28,262 nucleotides of DNA. Source: GCA-2746795 sp964643965 (lineage in GTDB: Bacteria; Chloroflexota; Anaerolineae; Promineifilales; Promineifilaceae). The stretch is taken from assembly GCA_964643965.1 (NCBI GenBank), contig CAZXVH010000071.1:1-28262 (forward strand). Reading direction: 5' to 3'. Positions within the stretch are counted from its first letter, which is position 1. Each line of letters begins with the position of its first letter. The notes below the pieces were generated by a model that had not been told where the DNA came from, did no database searches, and worked only from the letters and a program-made list of their open reading frames with translations. Of the stretch, positions 1 through 7,874 are shown piece after piece. The translations under genes and the position numbers were made by a program.

Positions 1-364
1 GATATGACGCCCAGGCAATCTCATTCTCCCACATTTTAAGCGTCATGGCAGAAAGCGTCTCCGCTTTGATGCGGCCGGCAAGCTGCTCGCAAAAGATGCG
101 CGAAAAATGTTCGATGCTGGGATTTAGGTCCACAAATTCGGGCAAATCGTTGAGCGTTTTGTCTTTGTAAGCGGCGACTAACGCATTCAAGTGGCGCTCA
201 ATATCAACAATATCAACCAGATAGCCATGCTGATCTAACGACTCACCATGAAGCTGCACTTCAACCACATAGTGATGGGAATGCCACTCATTTTCGGCTC
301 CCCACTCGCCGCCAATCAGGTAATGCTGCGCCACAAAATCTCGTTTTACCGCTACTGTGTACAT
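1..364 (-). CDS. 6-pyruvoyl-tetrahydropterin synthase/QueD-like protein, divergent, C-terminus off window
   Basis: The gene reads out of the window at position 1; 121 residues are visible from an ATG at 364. AGGAG lies 6 nt upstream (371-375 on the opposite strand), which fixes the start. The fold family is recognised from the zinc ligand pattern His14, His28 and His30 (HSHHY), the DIVDIE segment, the LNDLPEF and NPSIEHF segments, and Glu113 in MWENEIAWASY. Family members convert dihydroneopterin triphosphate to 6-pyruvoyl- or 6-carboxy-tetrahydropterin. Here the nucleophilic Cys four residues before the HxH pair is Glu24. The usual Asp-His pair before LN is Lys67-Asp68. A Glu at the Cys position is known from PTPS-III enzymes of folate synthesis, but loss of the Asp-His pair goes further. 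It lies 83 bp downstream of the dehydrogenase gene, probably in the same pathway. The substrate cannot be named. Confidence 0.85.
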   Translation of the reverse strand, partial: MYTVAVKRDFVAQHYLIGGEWGAENEWHSHHYVVEVQLHGESLDQHGYLVDIVDIERHLNALVAAYKDKTLNDLPEFVDLNPSIEHFSRIFCEQLAGRIKAETLSAMTLKMWENEIAWASY

Positions 365-394
365 CTCGTTCTCCTTTTAATAAACCGCGGAGAG

Positions 395-438
395 CGCGGA
401 GGCGCGGAGAAAACCTCTACGTTCTCCGCGCCTCCGCG
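395..438. repeat. 17-bp inverted repeat between dehydrogenase and PTPS-like genes
   Basis: The arms 395-411 and 422-438 are perfect complements of 17 bp around a 10-nt loop. The flanks AACCGCGGAG (384-393) and CCTCCGCGGTT (431-441) add further partial pairing. On the plus strand a T-rich stretch follows (TTTTTATT), but no plus-strand gene ends here. On the transcribed minus strand it sits between two co-directional genes. It could be a partial terminator or processing site, or a dispersed palindromic repeat; the GC-rich purine arm looks like the latter. Confidence 0.7.
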
Positions 439-447
439 GTTAACTTT

Positions 448-1434
448 TTATTGATAAACTAAGATGGGCTGAACGGCCGTTTCCGCCCCCTGATCCAATA
501 ATTGATAAGCCTTCTCTGCGTCCGCCACTGGGAAGCGATGGCTGATCAACGGCGCCGGGTCATGCTGGGCTAACATCTGCCACGCCAACGCCAGACGACG
601 CGCTTTCGTCCAGCGCCCCCGCCAGCGCGGGTTGAGATGGCTCACCTGGCTGCTGATCAGGCGCATCTGGCTGCGATGAAACGCCCCGCCCAGGTTAATT
701 TCTGCTCGTTTCTGCCCGTACCAGGAGCCAATCACCACACGGCCATCAAACCCAGTGACGGCGATAGCCTGATTGAGCGCCGCTGGATTGCCGGAAAGCT
801 CATACGTCAGGTCAACATCTGTGGGCAGCGATTCAGCCGGGTGGTAAACGGCCGTTGCTCCCCACCTGCTTGCCCATTCCCGCCGCAGCCCATACCCATC
901 CACCGCCGCCAATTCCACCAGGGGAAACTGGGCCAACAGTGACGTGGTAAGCAAGCCAACGACACCCTGCCCAAACACGGCTACCCGTTCGCCAATCACT
1001 GGCCGTCCATCCATCACAAAGGAAACGGCCGTTTCCATATTCGGTAGAAAAACGGCCGTTTCCGGTTCCATGCCATCGGGCAGCGGCAGCACATCGCCCG
1101 GTTTGGTGATGAAGTGTGATTCATGCGGATTGAAAGCAAAAACAAAACGGCCGCGCCACCCCGTCGCAACAGCCTTGCCCGTTTCTACAACTTGGCCCAC
1201 CGCTGCATAGCCATATTTCAAAGGATAAGTGATGACCCCATCCAGCGCTGTAATCGTATCATCCAGCGCCATATCTGACGGCATTTGGCCCCGATAGAGC
1301 AGCATTTCTGTGCCGGGACTGATGGCGGAAACGGCCGTTTGCACCAAAATTTCATCCGGCTGCAAAGGGGGCAGCGTTTCCTGGCGTATCGCCAGTTGAA
1401 ACGGGGCGGTAAACCAAAGAGAGCGCCTTACCAT
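448..1434 (-). CDS. Zinc-free medium-chain dehydrogenase/reductase (MDR), BchC-like subgroup
   Basis: This 328-residue protein has the two-part MDR layout. The GroES-like N-terminal half (about 1-130) carries ISPGTEMLLYRG and YPLKYGYAAVGQVV. A Rossmann domain follows with the dinucleotide motif GQGVVG at 155-160. The protein contains no cysteine at all, so both the catalytic-zinc Cys and the four-Cys structural zinc lobe of classical alcohol dehydrogenases are absent. The SPGTE segment resembles the BchC-like branch of MDR proteins annotated as zinc-binding alcohol dehydrogenase. It probably oxidises or reduces a small alcohol or ketone with NAD(P)H; the substrate is unknown. Its ATG overlaps the stop of the upstream GTP cyclohydrolase fusion by 7 nt (ATGGTAA), which points to translational coupling and a shared pathway. 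Confidence 0.85.
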   Translation of the reverse strand: MVRRSLWFTAPFQLAIRQETLPPLQPDEILVQTAVSAISPGTEMLLYRGQMPSDMALDDTITALDGVITYPLKYGYAAVGQVVETGKAVATGWRGRFVFAFNPHESHFITKPGDVLPLPDGMEPETAVFLPNMETAVSFVMDGRPVIGERVAVFGQGVVGLLTTSLLAQFPLVELAAVDGYGLRREWASRWGATAVYHPAESLPTDVDLTYELSGNPAALNQAIAVTGFDGRVVIGSWYGQKRAEINLGGAFHRSQMRLISSQVSHLNPRWRGRWTKARRLALAWQMLAQHDPAPLISHRFPVADAEKAYQLLDQGAETAVQPILVYQ

Positions 1435-2729
1435 ACAACCTCTCCCGAGAGCACCATATCTTCTCCTAATACCTGGTAACGAGCATTGTGCAAGCGGGGC
1501 AGGCCATGGCCGTTAACGTATTCGATGGCGTTTAAGCCGCCCAGCAGCTTGGGCGCAACAGTGACAACCAGGTGGTCTACCAACTGCCCCGCTAAAAAGC
1601 TGGTGATGATGCGGGCGCCCCCTTCCACCATCACGCTGTCGACGCCGCGCTGCGCCAGCGTCGTTAACACGGCCGGCAGCGAGACCGTGCCCGCCGCCGT
1701 GGGCGACACCCGGAACACCTGCGCTCCCCTGGCCTCCAAGGCTTGCTGGCGCTCCGGGCTGGCCTGAGGTGCGGTAAAAATCCAGGGTGGGCGAGGATGT
1801 TGAAAGACAACGGCCGTTTCCGGTAGACGCAACATGCTGTCCAGAATAACAGGCTGGGGCTGCCGTCCTTCCACCAGGCGTACCGTCATCTGCGGATCAT
1901 CGGCCAGAGCAGTGCCAATGCCAATCAAGAGCGCGTGATGAGCGGCCCGCAGGCGGTGGGTCATTTTCATCGAAGCGGCCCCGCTGATGGCGGTGAACTG
2001 CCCCCGTTTAATGGCAATAGAACCATCCAGGCTTTGGGCAAAACTGAGCGTCACAAAAGGACGGCCGTTCTGTTTTTGTCCCATCGGCGTCATTATCGGC
2101 AAACTGTCTGCCTGCACGGCCGGTGGCTCTCCCAAATCCAGTAAATGGCGCATCCGTTCCACTTTGGTGCGTAAATAGACCTCATTTTCCGGGGTGACAT
2201 CGGCCGGCAGCGGCGCTCGCTGTGTCACCACAATGTCCAATGCCTCTAATTTCTCGATCTTGTCGGGATTATTGGTCAGCAAACGCACAGAGCGCACCTG
2301 CAAATCATTCAACATCAAGGCCGCGATGGTGTAATCACGCCCATCCGCCTGGTGGCCCAGCATCAAATTGGCGTCCACCGTATCGTAGCCCATATCCTGC
2401 AAGTTGTAAGCCCGCAGCTTCTCTTGCAGGCCAATGCCCCGCCCTTCCTGCCGCAAATAGATGATGACGCCCGCTTCTTCCGCCGCCACAAGCTGCATGG
2501 CTCGCTGCAACTGCGTCCCGCAGTCACAGCGCCGCGACCCCAGCACATCCCCCGTAAAACATTCCGAATGAATGCGCACCAGCACATTTTCCTTATCCGC
2601 CACATCGCCGTAAACCAGCGCCAGATGCTCTTTGTCATCGACGTTGCTCTGGTAGTAGCAAAGCTGGAATTCGCCGCTGTCTGTAGGGATACGGGCGCAA
2701 GTGGCTCGTTCAACTGTTCGTTTTTTCAT
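1428..2729 (-). CDS. GTP cyclohydrolase II (RibA) fused to RibD-type reductase domain
   Basis: In this 433-residue fusion, residues about 10-200 are GTP cyclohydrolase II. The zinc cysteines are Cys57, Cys68 and Cys70 in HSECFTGDVLGSRRCDCG, followed by YLRQEGRGIGL and GYDTVDAN, so the active site looks complete. Residues about 222-433 are the RibD C-terminal reductase (RPFVTLSFAQSLDGSIA, GIGTALADDPQMTVR, VMVEGGARI, APKLLGG). Established chemistry would be opening of GTP to 2,5-diamino-6-ribosylamino-pyrimidinone phosphate and NADPH reduction of the ribose. The RibD deaminase and the RibB synthase are missing, so this is neither the usual RibBA nor the usual RibD. GAGGAA lies close before the ATG. 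The gene follows clpS by 23 bp and overlaps the dehydrogenase gene. A dedicated small-molecule pathway fits better than housekeeping riboflavin synthesis, but this is inference. Confidence 0.9.
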   Translation of the reverse strand: MKKRTVERATCARIPTDSGEFQLCYYQSNVDDKEHLALVYGDVADKENVLVRIHSECFTGDVLGSRRCDCGTQLQRAMQLVAAEEAGVIIYLRQEGRGIGLQEKLRAYNLQDMGYDTVDANLMLGHQADGRDYTIAALMLNDLQVRSVRLLTNNPDKIEKLEALDIVVTQRAPLPADVTPENEVYLRTKVERMRHLLDLGEPPAVQADSLPIMTPMGQKQNGRPFVTLSFAQSLDGSIAIKRGQFTAISGAASMKMTHRLRAAHHALLIGIGTALADDPQMTVRLVEGRQPQPVILDSMLRLPETAVVFQHPRPPWIFTAPQASPERQQALEARGAQVFRVSPTAAGTVSLPAVLTTLAQRGVDSVMVEGGARIITSFLAGQLVDHLVVTVAPKLLGGLNAIEYVNGHGLPRLHNARYQVLGEDMVLSGEVVW

Positions 2730-2752
2730 GGATTCCTCAATCGAAGTAAGGG

Positions 2753-3085
2753 TCAGGCTGGCTCGATGGTAAAACGAAAGGGAAAGCCCTCTAAGCGGGC
2801 GGCGGCTGTTGCCAGGCGCACCCGCCGTTCCGCTTCCGCTTTAGGCAGCACATCGACCACCGACTGCCCTTCATTGTGAACCTGCCACATGATCGCTTCA
2901 GCAAATACCACCGGCTTTTTGAAGATTTGTACCATGATACGTACCACAAATTCCATCGTCGTCACCGGGTCGTCATGGGCGATGACTTTCCAGCGACTGT
3001 CATCCGTATCCTGATCCGCCGCTTGCTGTTCCGCCGCCAGATCCGGTTCCGCCACACCCGTTTGCACTTGCATAGACGGACTCAT
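2753..3085 (-). CDS. clpS: ATP-dependent Clp protease adaptor ClpS
   Basis: A 110-residue protein. After an N-terminal extension of about 32 residues rich in Ala, Gln and Asp, the ClpS core runs WKVIAHDDPVTTMEFVVRIM, then QVHNEGQSVVDV and AEAERRVRLATAAARLEGFP. The acidic pair of HDD, the Met of TTMEF and the His of QVHNEG match the N-degron pocket residues of ClpS. ClpS docks on the ClpA/ClpC N-domain and delivers substrates with destabilising N-terminal residues. The frame stays open to 3277, but the upstream part runs through a palindromic repeat and has no ribosome site. The ATG at 3085 has AGGAG 7 nt upstream. The gene is 23 bp from the GTP cyclohydrolase fusion, so the two are probably cotranscribed without an obvious functional link. 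Confidence 0.9.
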   Translation of the reverse strand: MSPSMQVQTGVAEPDLAAEQQAADQDTDDSRWKVIAHDDPVTTMEFVVRIMVQIFKKPVVFAEAIMWQVHNEGQSVVDVLPKAEAERRVRLATAAARLEGFPFRFTIEPA

Positions 3086-3092
3086 ACCATAT

Positions 3093-3097
3093 CTCCT
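3093..3097 (-). promoter_or_regulatory. Ribosome binding site deciding the clpS start
   Basis: AGGAG on the minus strand, 7 nt before the ATG at 3085. It argues against the longer open frame that extends to 3277. Confidence 0.75.
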
Positions 3098-3104
3098 GAA
3101 AATA

Positions 3105-3153
3105 GGAGCGCCGACATCTTGTCGGCTCTTCGCCGTCTGGAAGACGGCGCTCC
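3105..3153. repeat. Cloverleaf-like palindromic repeat element
   Basis: This 49-bp element in the DUF1786-clpS intergenic space has an outer 8-bp stem (GGAGCGCC 3105-3112, GGCGCTCC 3146-3153). It also contains two internal 7-bp hairpins with 3-nt loops: GCCGACA/TGTCGGC at 3110-3126 and GCCGTCT/AGACGGC at 3132-3148. The first hairpin has the same plan as the hairpin GCGGACA-GCT-TGTCCGC of the array at 3413-3685. This suggests related REP-like elements. There is no evidence that it is an active mobile element. Confidence 0.65.
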
Positions 3154-3194
3154 GTTTACCTGCGCCCCTGGGTGTGCGAACAGGGATGTTCACG

Positions 3195-4621
3195 CTACAG
3201 TTCCCAGGGAGGCCGCCCCGTTTCCCCGGCCAGGGACGCCTGGATTGGGTCAGCGAACTGGGGGAATTTGGCGGCAACGGCCGTTAACAAGCCAAAACAG
3301 CCCGCCATCATCATATCGCCAAAGGGGCTGGCAAAATATGGGCGCAGCGACGAACCGGCCAGCATTCGGCGGCGCGGGCCGGTGAGCGTCACGCCAAAAC
3401 CATCCCCGGCAAATGGGAGCGCGGACAGTTTGTCCGCCTTGCATGGGAGCGCGGACAGCTTGTCCGCCTTGCATGGGAGCGCGGACAGCTTGTCCGCCTT
3501 NNNNNNNNNNNNNNNNNNNNNNNNNNNNNNNNNNNNNNNNNNNNNNNNNNNNNNNNNNNNNNNNNNNNNNNNNNNNNNNNNNNNNNNNNNNNNNNNNNNN
3601 GGAGCGCGGACAGCTTGTCCGCCTTGCATGGGAGCGCGGACAGCTTGTCCGCCTTGCATGGGAGCGCGGACAGCTTGTCCGCCTTACTTAAATCTTCCGG
3701 GAGAAAGAACGGCCGTTCCTCAAGAATAAGCGCCCCATGCCCATGATCCTGATACACATCCTCATCTCGCAGCGTACCGGCCGCCAGCGAACGCAGCAAG
3801 CGTTCTAATTTGGCCTGATCCAACATGCCGGTATGGTGTTCAAATGTGCCTTCAATACCCTCCGGTCCCAGGCGGAAGGCCAGCGTGTGCAAATTACCCA
3901 GATTGGCGACCAGCAGCGGCGATCCGGCGCTTACATTGCTATCCAGCAGCGCCCCCGCCACCGCCGCCGGCGCCGTGTCCATCAGCAGCAGCGGCGCATC
4001 CACATTCTCGGCCGAAGCGGCCACCGCCTGCATCCGCGTCATGATGGGCGGAATATCCTCAGCGGCAAAAGCAAAGGTAGAAAGCTGCCGGTTCGCCTGC
4101 ACCCGCCGGGCGATATACTCAAAACGAAACTTGCGATCCGAGACATCTGGCGGAGCATTGCCGTGATCAAACACCGCCACCGCCACCGCCGCCAGGTCAT
4201 TCAGAGATACGCCAAATTCGGCAAAAGCGTGGCAAATGGCGTCAAAGTCAAAATCTCGCAGCGTCAGCCGCAGCACATTGTCTGGCAGTTTGCGGGCTTC
4301 ATCTTCGCTGACCACCTGAATACCTTCTGTTTGCAAATAGTTGAGATCATCATTGAAGGAACGGGCGGCAGCGGGCGTGGCGTACAGTTTATGCCCCGCT
4401 TTGAGGTGGTCTTCCGCCGCCCAATGGCTGGGACCGCCGCCCATGGTGACGCCGGTCAGCAGCACCGGCCGGCCGGCGCGGGTGGCCGCTTGCAGCCGGC
4501 GGCGCACGATCATGGTGGGTGAGGGAACAACCAGTTTAAAGTCATTTTCGGGGTGCAGGTTCGTGTCATGCAGCAAAATATCTTGTGTGCCTGTACCCAC
4601 ATCGATGCATAAAATTTTCAT
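3195..4621 (-). CDS. DUF1786 (ASKHA-fold) protein with in-frame 30-bp repeat array and assembly gap
   Basis: The N-terminal part (4621 to about 3686, 312 residues) begins MKILCIDVGTGTQDILLHD, an ASKHA-type phosphate motif, and continues with TGVTMGGGPSHWAAE and VAVFDHGNAPPDVSDRKFR, as in DUF1786 proteins (often loosely named pyruvate formate-lyase activating). The C-terminal part lies beyond the gap (3412-3198): GVTLTGPRRRMLAGS, then ASPFGDMMMAGCFGLL, ending at TAG 3195. Between them a 30-bp repeat is read as KADKLSALPC from both sides of the N run. The apparent frame change therefore comes from the arbitrary 100-N length, and the gene is probably intact. The start at 4621 is preferred because the family begins MKI; an ATG at 4633 is possible, with GAGG too close to it. 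The biochemical function is unknown. Confidence 0.8.
3413..3685. repeat. Tandem array of 30-bp palindromic units inside DUF1786 gene
   Basis: Three units are visible left of the N run (3413-3500) and three right of it (3601-3685), so at least six copies exist. Each unit holds the hairpin GCGGACA-GCT-TGTCCGC. The leftmost copy has a single change (GTT for GCT) and the others are identical. The unit is exactly 10 codons, so copy number can change without shifting the frame. It is not CRISPR, because units abut without spacers. Confidence 0.95.
3501..3600. other. Assembly gap (100 N) within the 30-bp array
   Basis: Exactly 100 N, a typical placeholder length. If the array is made only of 30-bp units, the true gap must be 5 nt plus a multiple of 30. 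Confidence 0.95.
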
Positions 4622-4691
4622 AGCTACGAGCATACCTCAACTCACATATTTAGAAAATTGGTGGGTGAGTAGAGTAGTTGCCCGGCGCTCG

Positions 4692-7600
4692 TCAGGGCAG
4701 CAGGTCGGTCAATCGGGCCACGGCCGTTTCCATATCCATCTCCTGCCCCCCTGCCCGCGCTTCCACCCGTTCACGCTCCGCTAAAGCGGCTTCGGCTTCG
4801 GCCATGAACAGCTCGGCATTGTCACGCACTTCTTGAACAGTGGCCTTGTGGTTGAGGATAAAAGCCAGGGTCGCCGCCGCTGCCTGGGGGTGGCCCTGCC
4901 GGGTCGCTAAAGCCGCCAACACCGACAACCCTTCCAACGTCACCTTCACATCACCGCAACTTTGCGCCAGAGCCAGGCCCTCGCTCAACTCCGCCTGCGC
5001 CTGCCCATACGCCCCGGTTTCCAGGGAGACGGCGCCCAAACCAACCAGGGCTACGGCCGTGCCTCGGGCATCTTTTTGCGCTCGTTTCAAGGCCAGACTT
5101 TCCGAGAGCAGACGGTAAGCGTCGTCGTGCTGCCCTTGCTTGAGCGCCAGCTGACCGGCGTTTGCCAGGGTGGTGGCGGCGCCGTGTGAATGGTTAAGCG
5201 CCTTGAAGATGGCGCTGCATTCCAGGTAACGGGCCTGCGCTTCCGCAAAATCGCCCCGCGCCTGGGCCACATTACCCAAATTGTTGAGGGACATGGCCGC
5301 GCCCAATTCATCATCAATCTGGCGGTAGTGGCGGATCGACTGCTTGAACTGGTTTTCCGCTGTCACATAATCGCCCAGCGCTTTGGCGCAGCTGCCCAAG
5401 AAGCCGTGAGCAAAAGCGATGCCCTTCTCGTCACCCGTCTCTTCCGCCAGGCGCAAGGCCGTAGTCATCATCTCCGCGGCGCGGTCAAAATCCCCGGCGT
5501 AAAAGATGGTGATGGCGATATAGCTCAAAATAACGGCGTGGCGCTCCGGGTCTTCTACCAAAGGCAGCAGGGCTACGGCCTCGTCCAAAGCGCTCCGCGC
5601 CGCTGGCAACTGGCCGATGTGGATGTGCAACCGCGCTTTGCGCCCCCATAAATCACAGAGCGCCTGCGCCGCTTCTGGTTCAGCAATTTGAGCGGAGGCC
5701 AATCGATCCAGCGCAAATTGGAAGAGGTCTATGCCTTCCTGGAACTTGCTCTGAATGCTGAAAAAGGCGTGCAAGATTTCTGTTACGGGCGTCAACAGGA
5801 GATAGTTTTTCTGGGAAACGGCCGTTTGCCATGCTTGTCGAATATTGGGTAAGTCGGTCTGGATGGTGTGGCGGTCTTCTTCTGTTTCGCCGTTTTCCAG
5901 AGCCGCTACCTTTTCCAGGTAATAATTCATGTGGCGCACGGCCGTTTCTTCTTGTATCGCCGCTGTTAACGCTAATTTGTCGGCGGCATAGTGGCGCAGT
6001 AATTCATGCAGATCATAGCGGTCCCTGCGATCAGGCTCACTGCGACCAGGCTCAGTGGCCGGGTTTTCTCCCTTGCGCAGCAGCGATTTATCACAGAAAC
6101 GGGCCAGCAGCGCCGGCGCTGCCTGGGCCACCACGGCGGCCGCTTCAGCGCTAAAACTGCCGCGAAAGCATGACAGTTTGGCGAACGCCGCCTGTTCTTC
6201 CGCCGACAGCAGCGCCCAAGAGTGATCGAAAACGGCCGTTACGCTGCGGTGGCGTGGCGGCACATTGCGTAGTTTCGTCGCCAGAAAATCGACGTCTGTC
6301 TGAATTTGTTCCGCGATTTCCGGGCAGCTAAAGTCCCGAATCCAGGCTGACGCCAGTTCAATGCCCAGAGGCATCCCTTCCAGCAAACGACACACCTGGG
6401 CCATGGCCGCCCAATCCGCTTCCTTTGGCGTAAATTGTCGTTGAATGCGGGCGGCGTTTTGCTGAAACAACTGCACCGCGCTGTAGGCAGACGCCTCTTT
6501 TTCTGGAGGCTCTGGCGGATAATCCAAACCGGCCAAATCAAACAGCCACTCTTCTTGCACATGCAGCCGTTCGCGGGAGGTGACCAGAATTTGCAACAAG
6601 GGCGAGGTTTGCAGCAATTTTAGCAGAATGTCTATCCCATCTGGACTGCTGACCCCGGCGCCAAAAAGATGCTCAAAGTTGTCTAGCAGCAGCAGCATTT
6701 CTTTATCTTGCAGATAGCTGACGAGCTGCTGCAACGGGGGTTCCTGGCCTTGCAAGCTAAAACCACAGGCGTCGGCAACGGCCGTTATCAACAAATCAGG
6801 CGTCGGGATGGCAGCCAGGGGAATGAAGCGAATGCCATTCAAAAAGAGGCCGGGCTGCTGCTGCACAATGCGCTCGGCTGTTGCCAGCGTCAGCCGCGTT
6901 TTGCCCATACCGCCCGGCCCCAACAACGTCAATAAACGGCAAGCGGGGTTGATCAACTGCTGTTGGAAGTCGGCCAATTCCTGGCTGCGCCCCACAAAAG
7001 GGGTGGCCGACGGAGGCAGGTTGTGTGGGAGGGTGGTTTGGGCGGATTGAATGCGATGGTAAACGGCCGTTGTCTCCGCCGCTGGTTCCACCCCCAGTTC
7101 TTCCGCCAGTAAATCCCGGTAACGCTCATACTGCTGCAAAGCGACATTGCGCCAGCCGCTGCGAGCCAACAGCAGCATTTTATAACGATTGGCCCGCTCG
7201 CCCAGATTGTTGAGTTTCAGCAGTTGGTCGGCAAACTGATTACCTGCGGCATAAGACCCCGCTGCCAGGTGATAACGCACCAATTCTTGCAGAGCCTGCT
7301 CTCCCAAGCGGCGCAGGCGCTCCCGTTCTAATAAAGACCATTCCTCAAAGGTGCGCGCCTCCCGCAGATTGAAACCTTCCAGAAAGTCGCCTCGATAGAG
7401 GTTGGCCGCTTTTTCCAGGGCTGGCAGAGGGGAATCTGGGGAGTCTGCCGCCACCTGCAACCATTCAGAAAATTCTGCCACGTCCAGCCAATAATCACTG
7501 TCATGGTTAAAGGCGACGGTATGACGGCTGACGTTCAGGAAGGGTTTGAACTGTTTATTGAGGCCAGAGAGCAGGGAGCGCAAATTGGCGAGCGCCTGAT

Positions 7601-7778
7601 CCTGAGGACGATCATCCCACAGCAGGTCGGCTAATAGTTCACGGGAAAACGGCCGTTTCTGACATACCAAATAGATCAACAAGGCTTCAGCTTTCCGTGT
7701 GCCTAAACCCGTTACCAGGTTGCCATCCATTTCTATTGAAGGTGCGCCAAATAAACGAATTGCCAGATGTTTCTTCAT
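4692..7778 (-). CDS. AfsR/SARP-like transcriptional regulator: winged helix, BTAD, NB-ARC ATPase, TPR
   Basis: A 1028-residue protein. Residues about 4-95 form the OmpR/SARP-type winged helix (LAIRLFGAPSIEMDG, ELLADLLWDD). Residues 100-245 form the BTAD helical domain (LYRGDFLEGFNLREARTFEE, ALQQYERYRDLLAEELGVEP). The NB-ARC ATPase has Walker A GPGGMGKT at 287-294 and Walker B MLLLLDNFEHL near 361-371, with further segments of the TSRERL type. From about 620 to 980 there are TPR repeats (AMSLNNLGNVAQARGDFAEA, GIAFAHGFLGSCAKALGDY). No C-terminal LuxR helix-turn-helix is present, so DNA binding must be through the N-terminus. Such proteins activate nearby genes after ATP- or ligand-dependent oligomerisation. 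It is divergent from the secretion locus starting at 7875, its most likely target, though that is inferred from position. No strong ribosome site precedes the ATG. Confidence 0.9.
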   Translation of the reverse strand: MKKHLAIRLFGAPSIEMDGNLVTGLGTRKAEALLIYLVCQKRPFSRELLADLLWDDRPQDQALANLRSLLSGLNKQFKPFLNVSRHTVAFNHDSDYWLDVAEFSEWLQVAADSPDSPLPALEKAANLYRGDFLEGFNLREARTFEEWSLLERERLRRLGEQALQELVRYHLAAGSYAAGNQFADQLLKLNNLGERANRYKMLLLARSGWRNVALQQYERYRDLLAEELGVEPAAETTAVYHRIQSAQTTLPHNLPPSATPFVGRSQELADFQQQLINPACRLLTLLGPGGMGKTRLTLATAERIVQQQPGLFLNGIRFIPLAAIPTPDLLITAVADACGFSLQGQEPPLQQLVSYLQDKEMLLLLDNFEHLFGAGVSSPDGIDILLKLLQTSPLLQILVTSRERLHVQEEWLFDLAGLDYPPEPPEKEASAYSAVQLFQQNAARIQRQFTPKEADWAAMAQVCRLLEGMPLGIELASAWIRDFSCPEIAEQIQTDVDFLATKLRNVPPRHRSVTAVFDHSWALLSAEEQAAFAKLSCFRGSFSAEAAAVVAQAAPALLARFCDKSLLRKGENPATEPGRSEPDRRDRYDLHELLRHYAADKLALTAAIQEETAVRHMNYYLEKVAALENGETEEDRHTIQTDLPNIRQAWQTAVSQKNYLLLTPVTEILHAFFSIQSKFQEGIDLFQFALDRLASAQIAEPEAAQALCDLWGRKARLHIHIGQLPAARSALDEAVALLPLVEDPERHAVILSYIAITIFYAGDFDRAAEMMTTALRLAEETGDEKGIAFAHGFLGSCAKALGDYVTAENQFKQSIRHYRQIDDELGAAMSLNNLGNVAQARGDFAEAQARYLECSAIFKALNHSHGAATTLANAGQLALKQGQHDDAYRLLSESLALKRAQKDARGTAVALVGLGAVSLETGAYGQAQAELSEGLALAQSCGDVKVTLEGLSVLAALATRQGHPQAAAATLAFILNHKATVQEVRDNAELFMAEAEAALAERERVEARAGGQEMDMETAVARLTDLLP

Positions 7779-7874
7779 GATTTTGTACGTTCGATCTTTT
7801 TTGGATCGTTTGTTTTGTATGCTGTTTCAACCTGTCATATTTTTACCACGATTGATTGAGATAGGGTGTAACAA
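7779..7874. promoter_or_regulatory. Divergent intergenic region, presumed to hold two promoters
   Basis: This 96-bp AT-rich stretch separates the regulator from the plus-strand secretion genes, so both must start transcription in or near it. A short inverted repeat CGATC (7792-7796) / GATCG (7804-7808) lies near the regulator start. I could not place -35/-10 boxes with confidence. Confidence 0.4.

Noticed and set aside
248..454. Plus-strand gene opposite the PTPS-like gene
   Set aside because: Antisense to a clearly recognised family with its own ribosome site; no independent coding sign.
3086..3277. N-terminal extension of ClpS
   Set aside because: The sequence runs through a palindromic element and overlaps the DUF1786 end; AGGAG points to the ATG at 3085.
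3413..3685. CRISPR array
   Set aside because: Units of 30 bp abut directly with no variable spacers, and no cas genes are present; it is a plain tandem repeat.
3195..3729. Separate small genes made of repeat peptides on either strand
   Set aside because: The frames consist of translated repeat and N. Only the DUF1786 frame joins conserved sequence on both sides.
5980..6065. Repeat-derived insertion in the regulator (GRSEPDRRD segment)
   Set aside because: There are two short similar stretches only, with no perfect palindrome or period; probably chance.
7792..7808. Operator for the AfsR-like regulator
   Set aside because: Only a 5-bp inverted repeat is present, too short to call; SARP proteins usually bind direct repeats.
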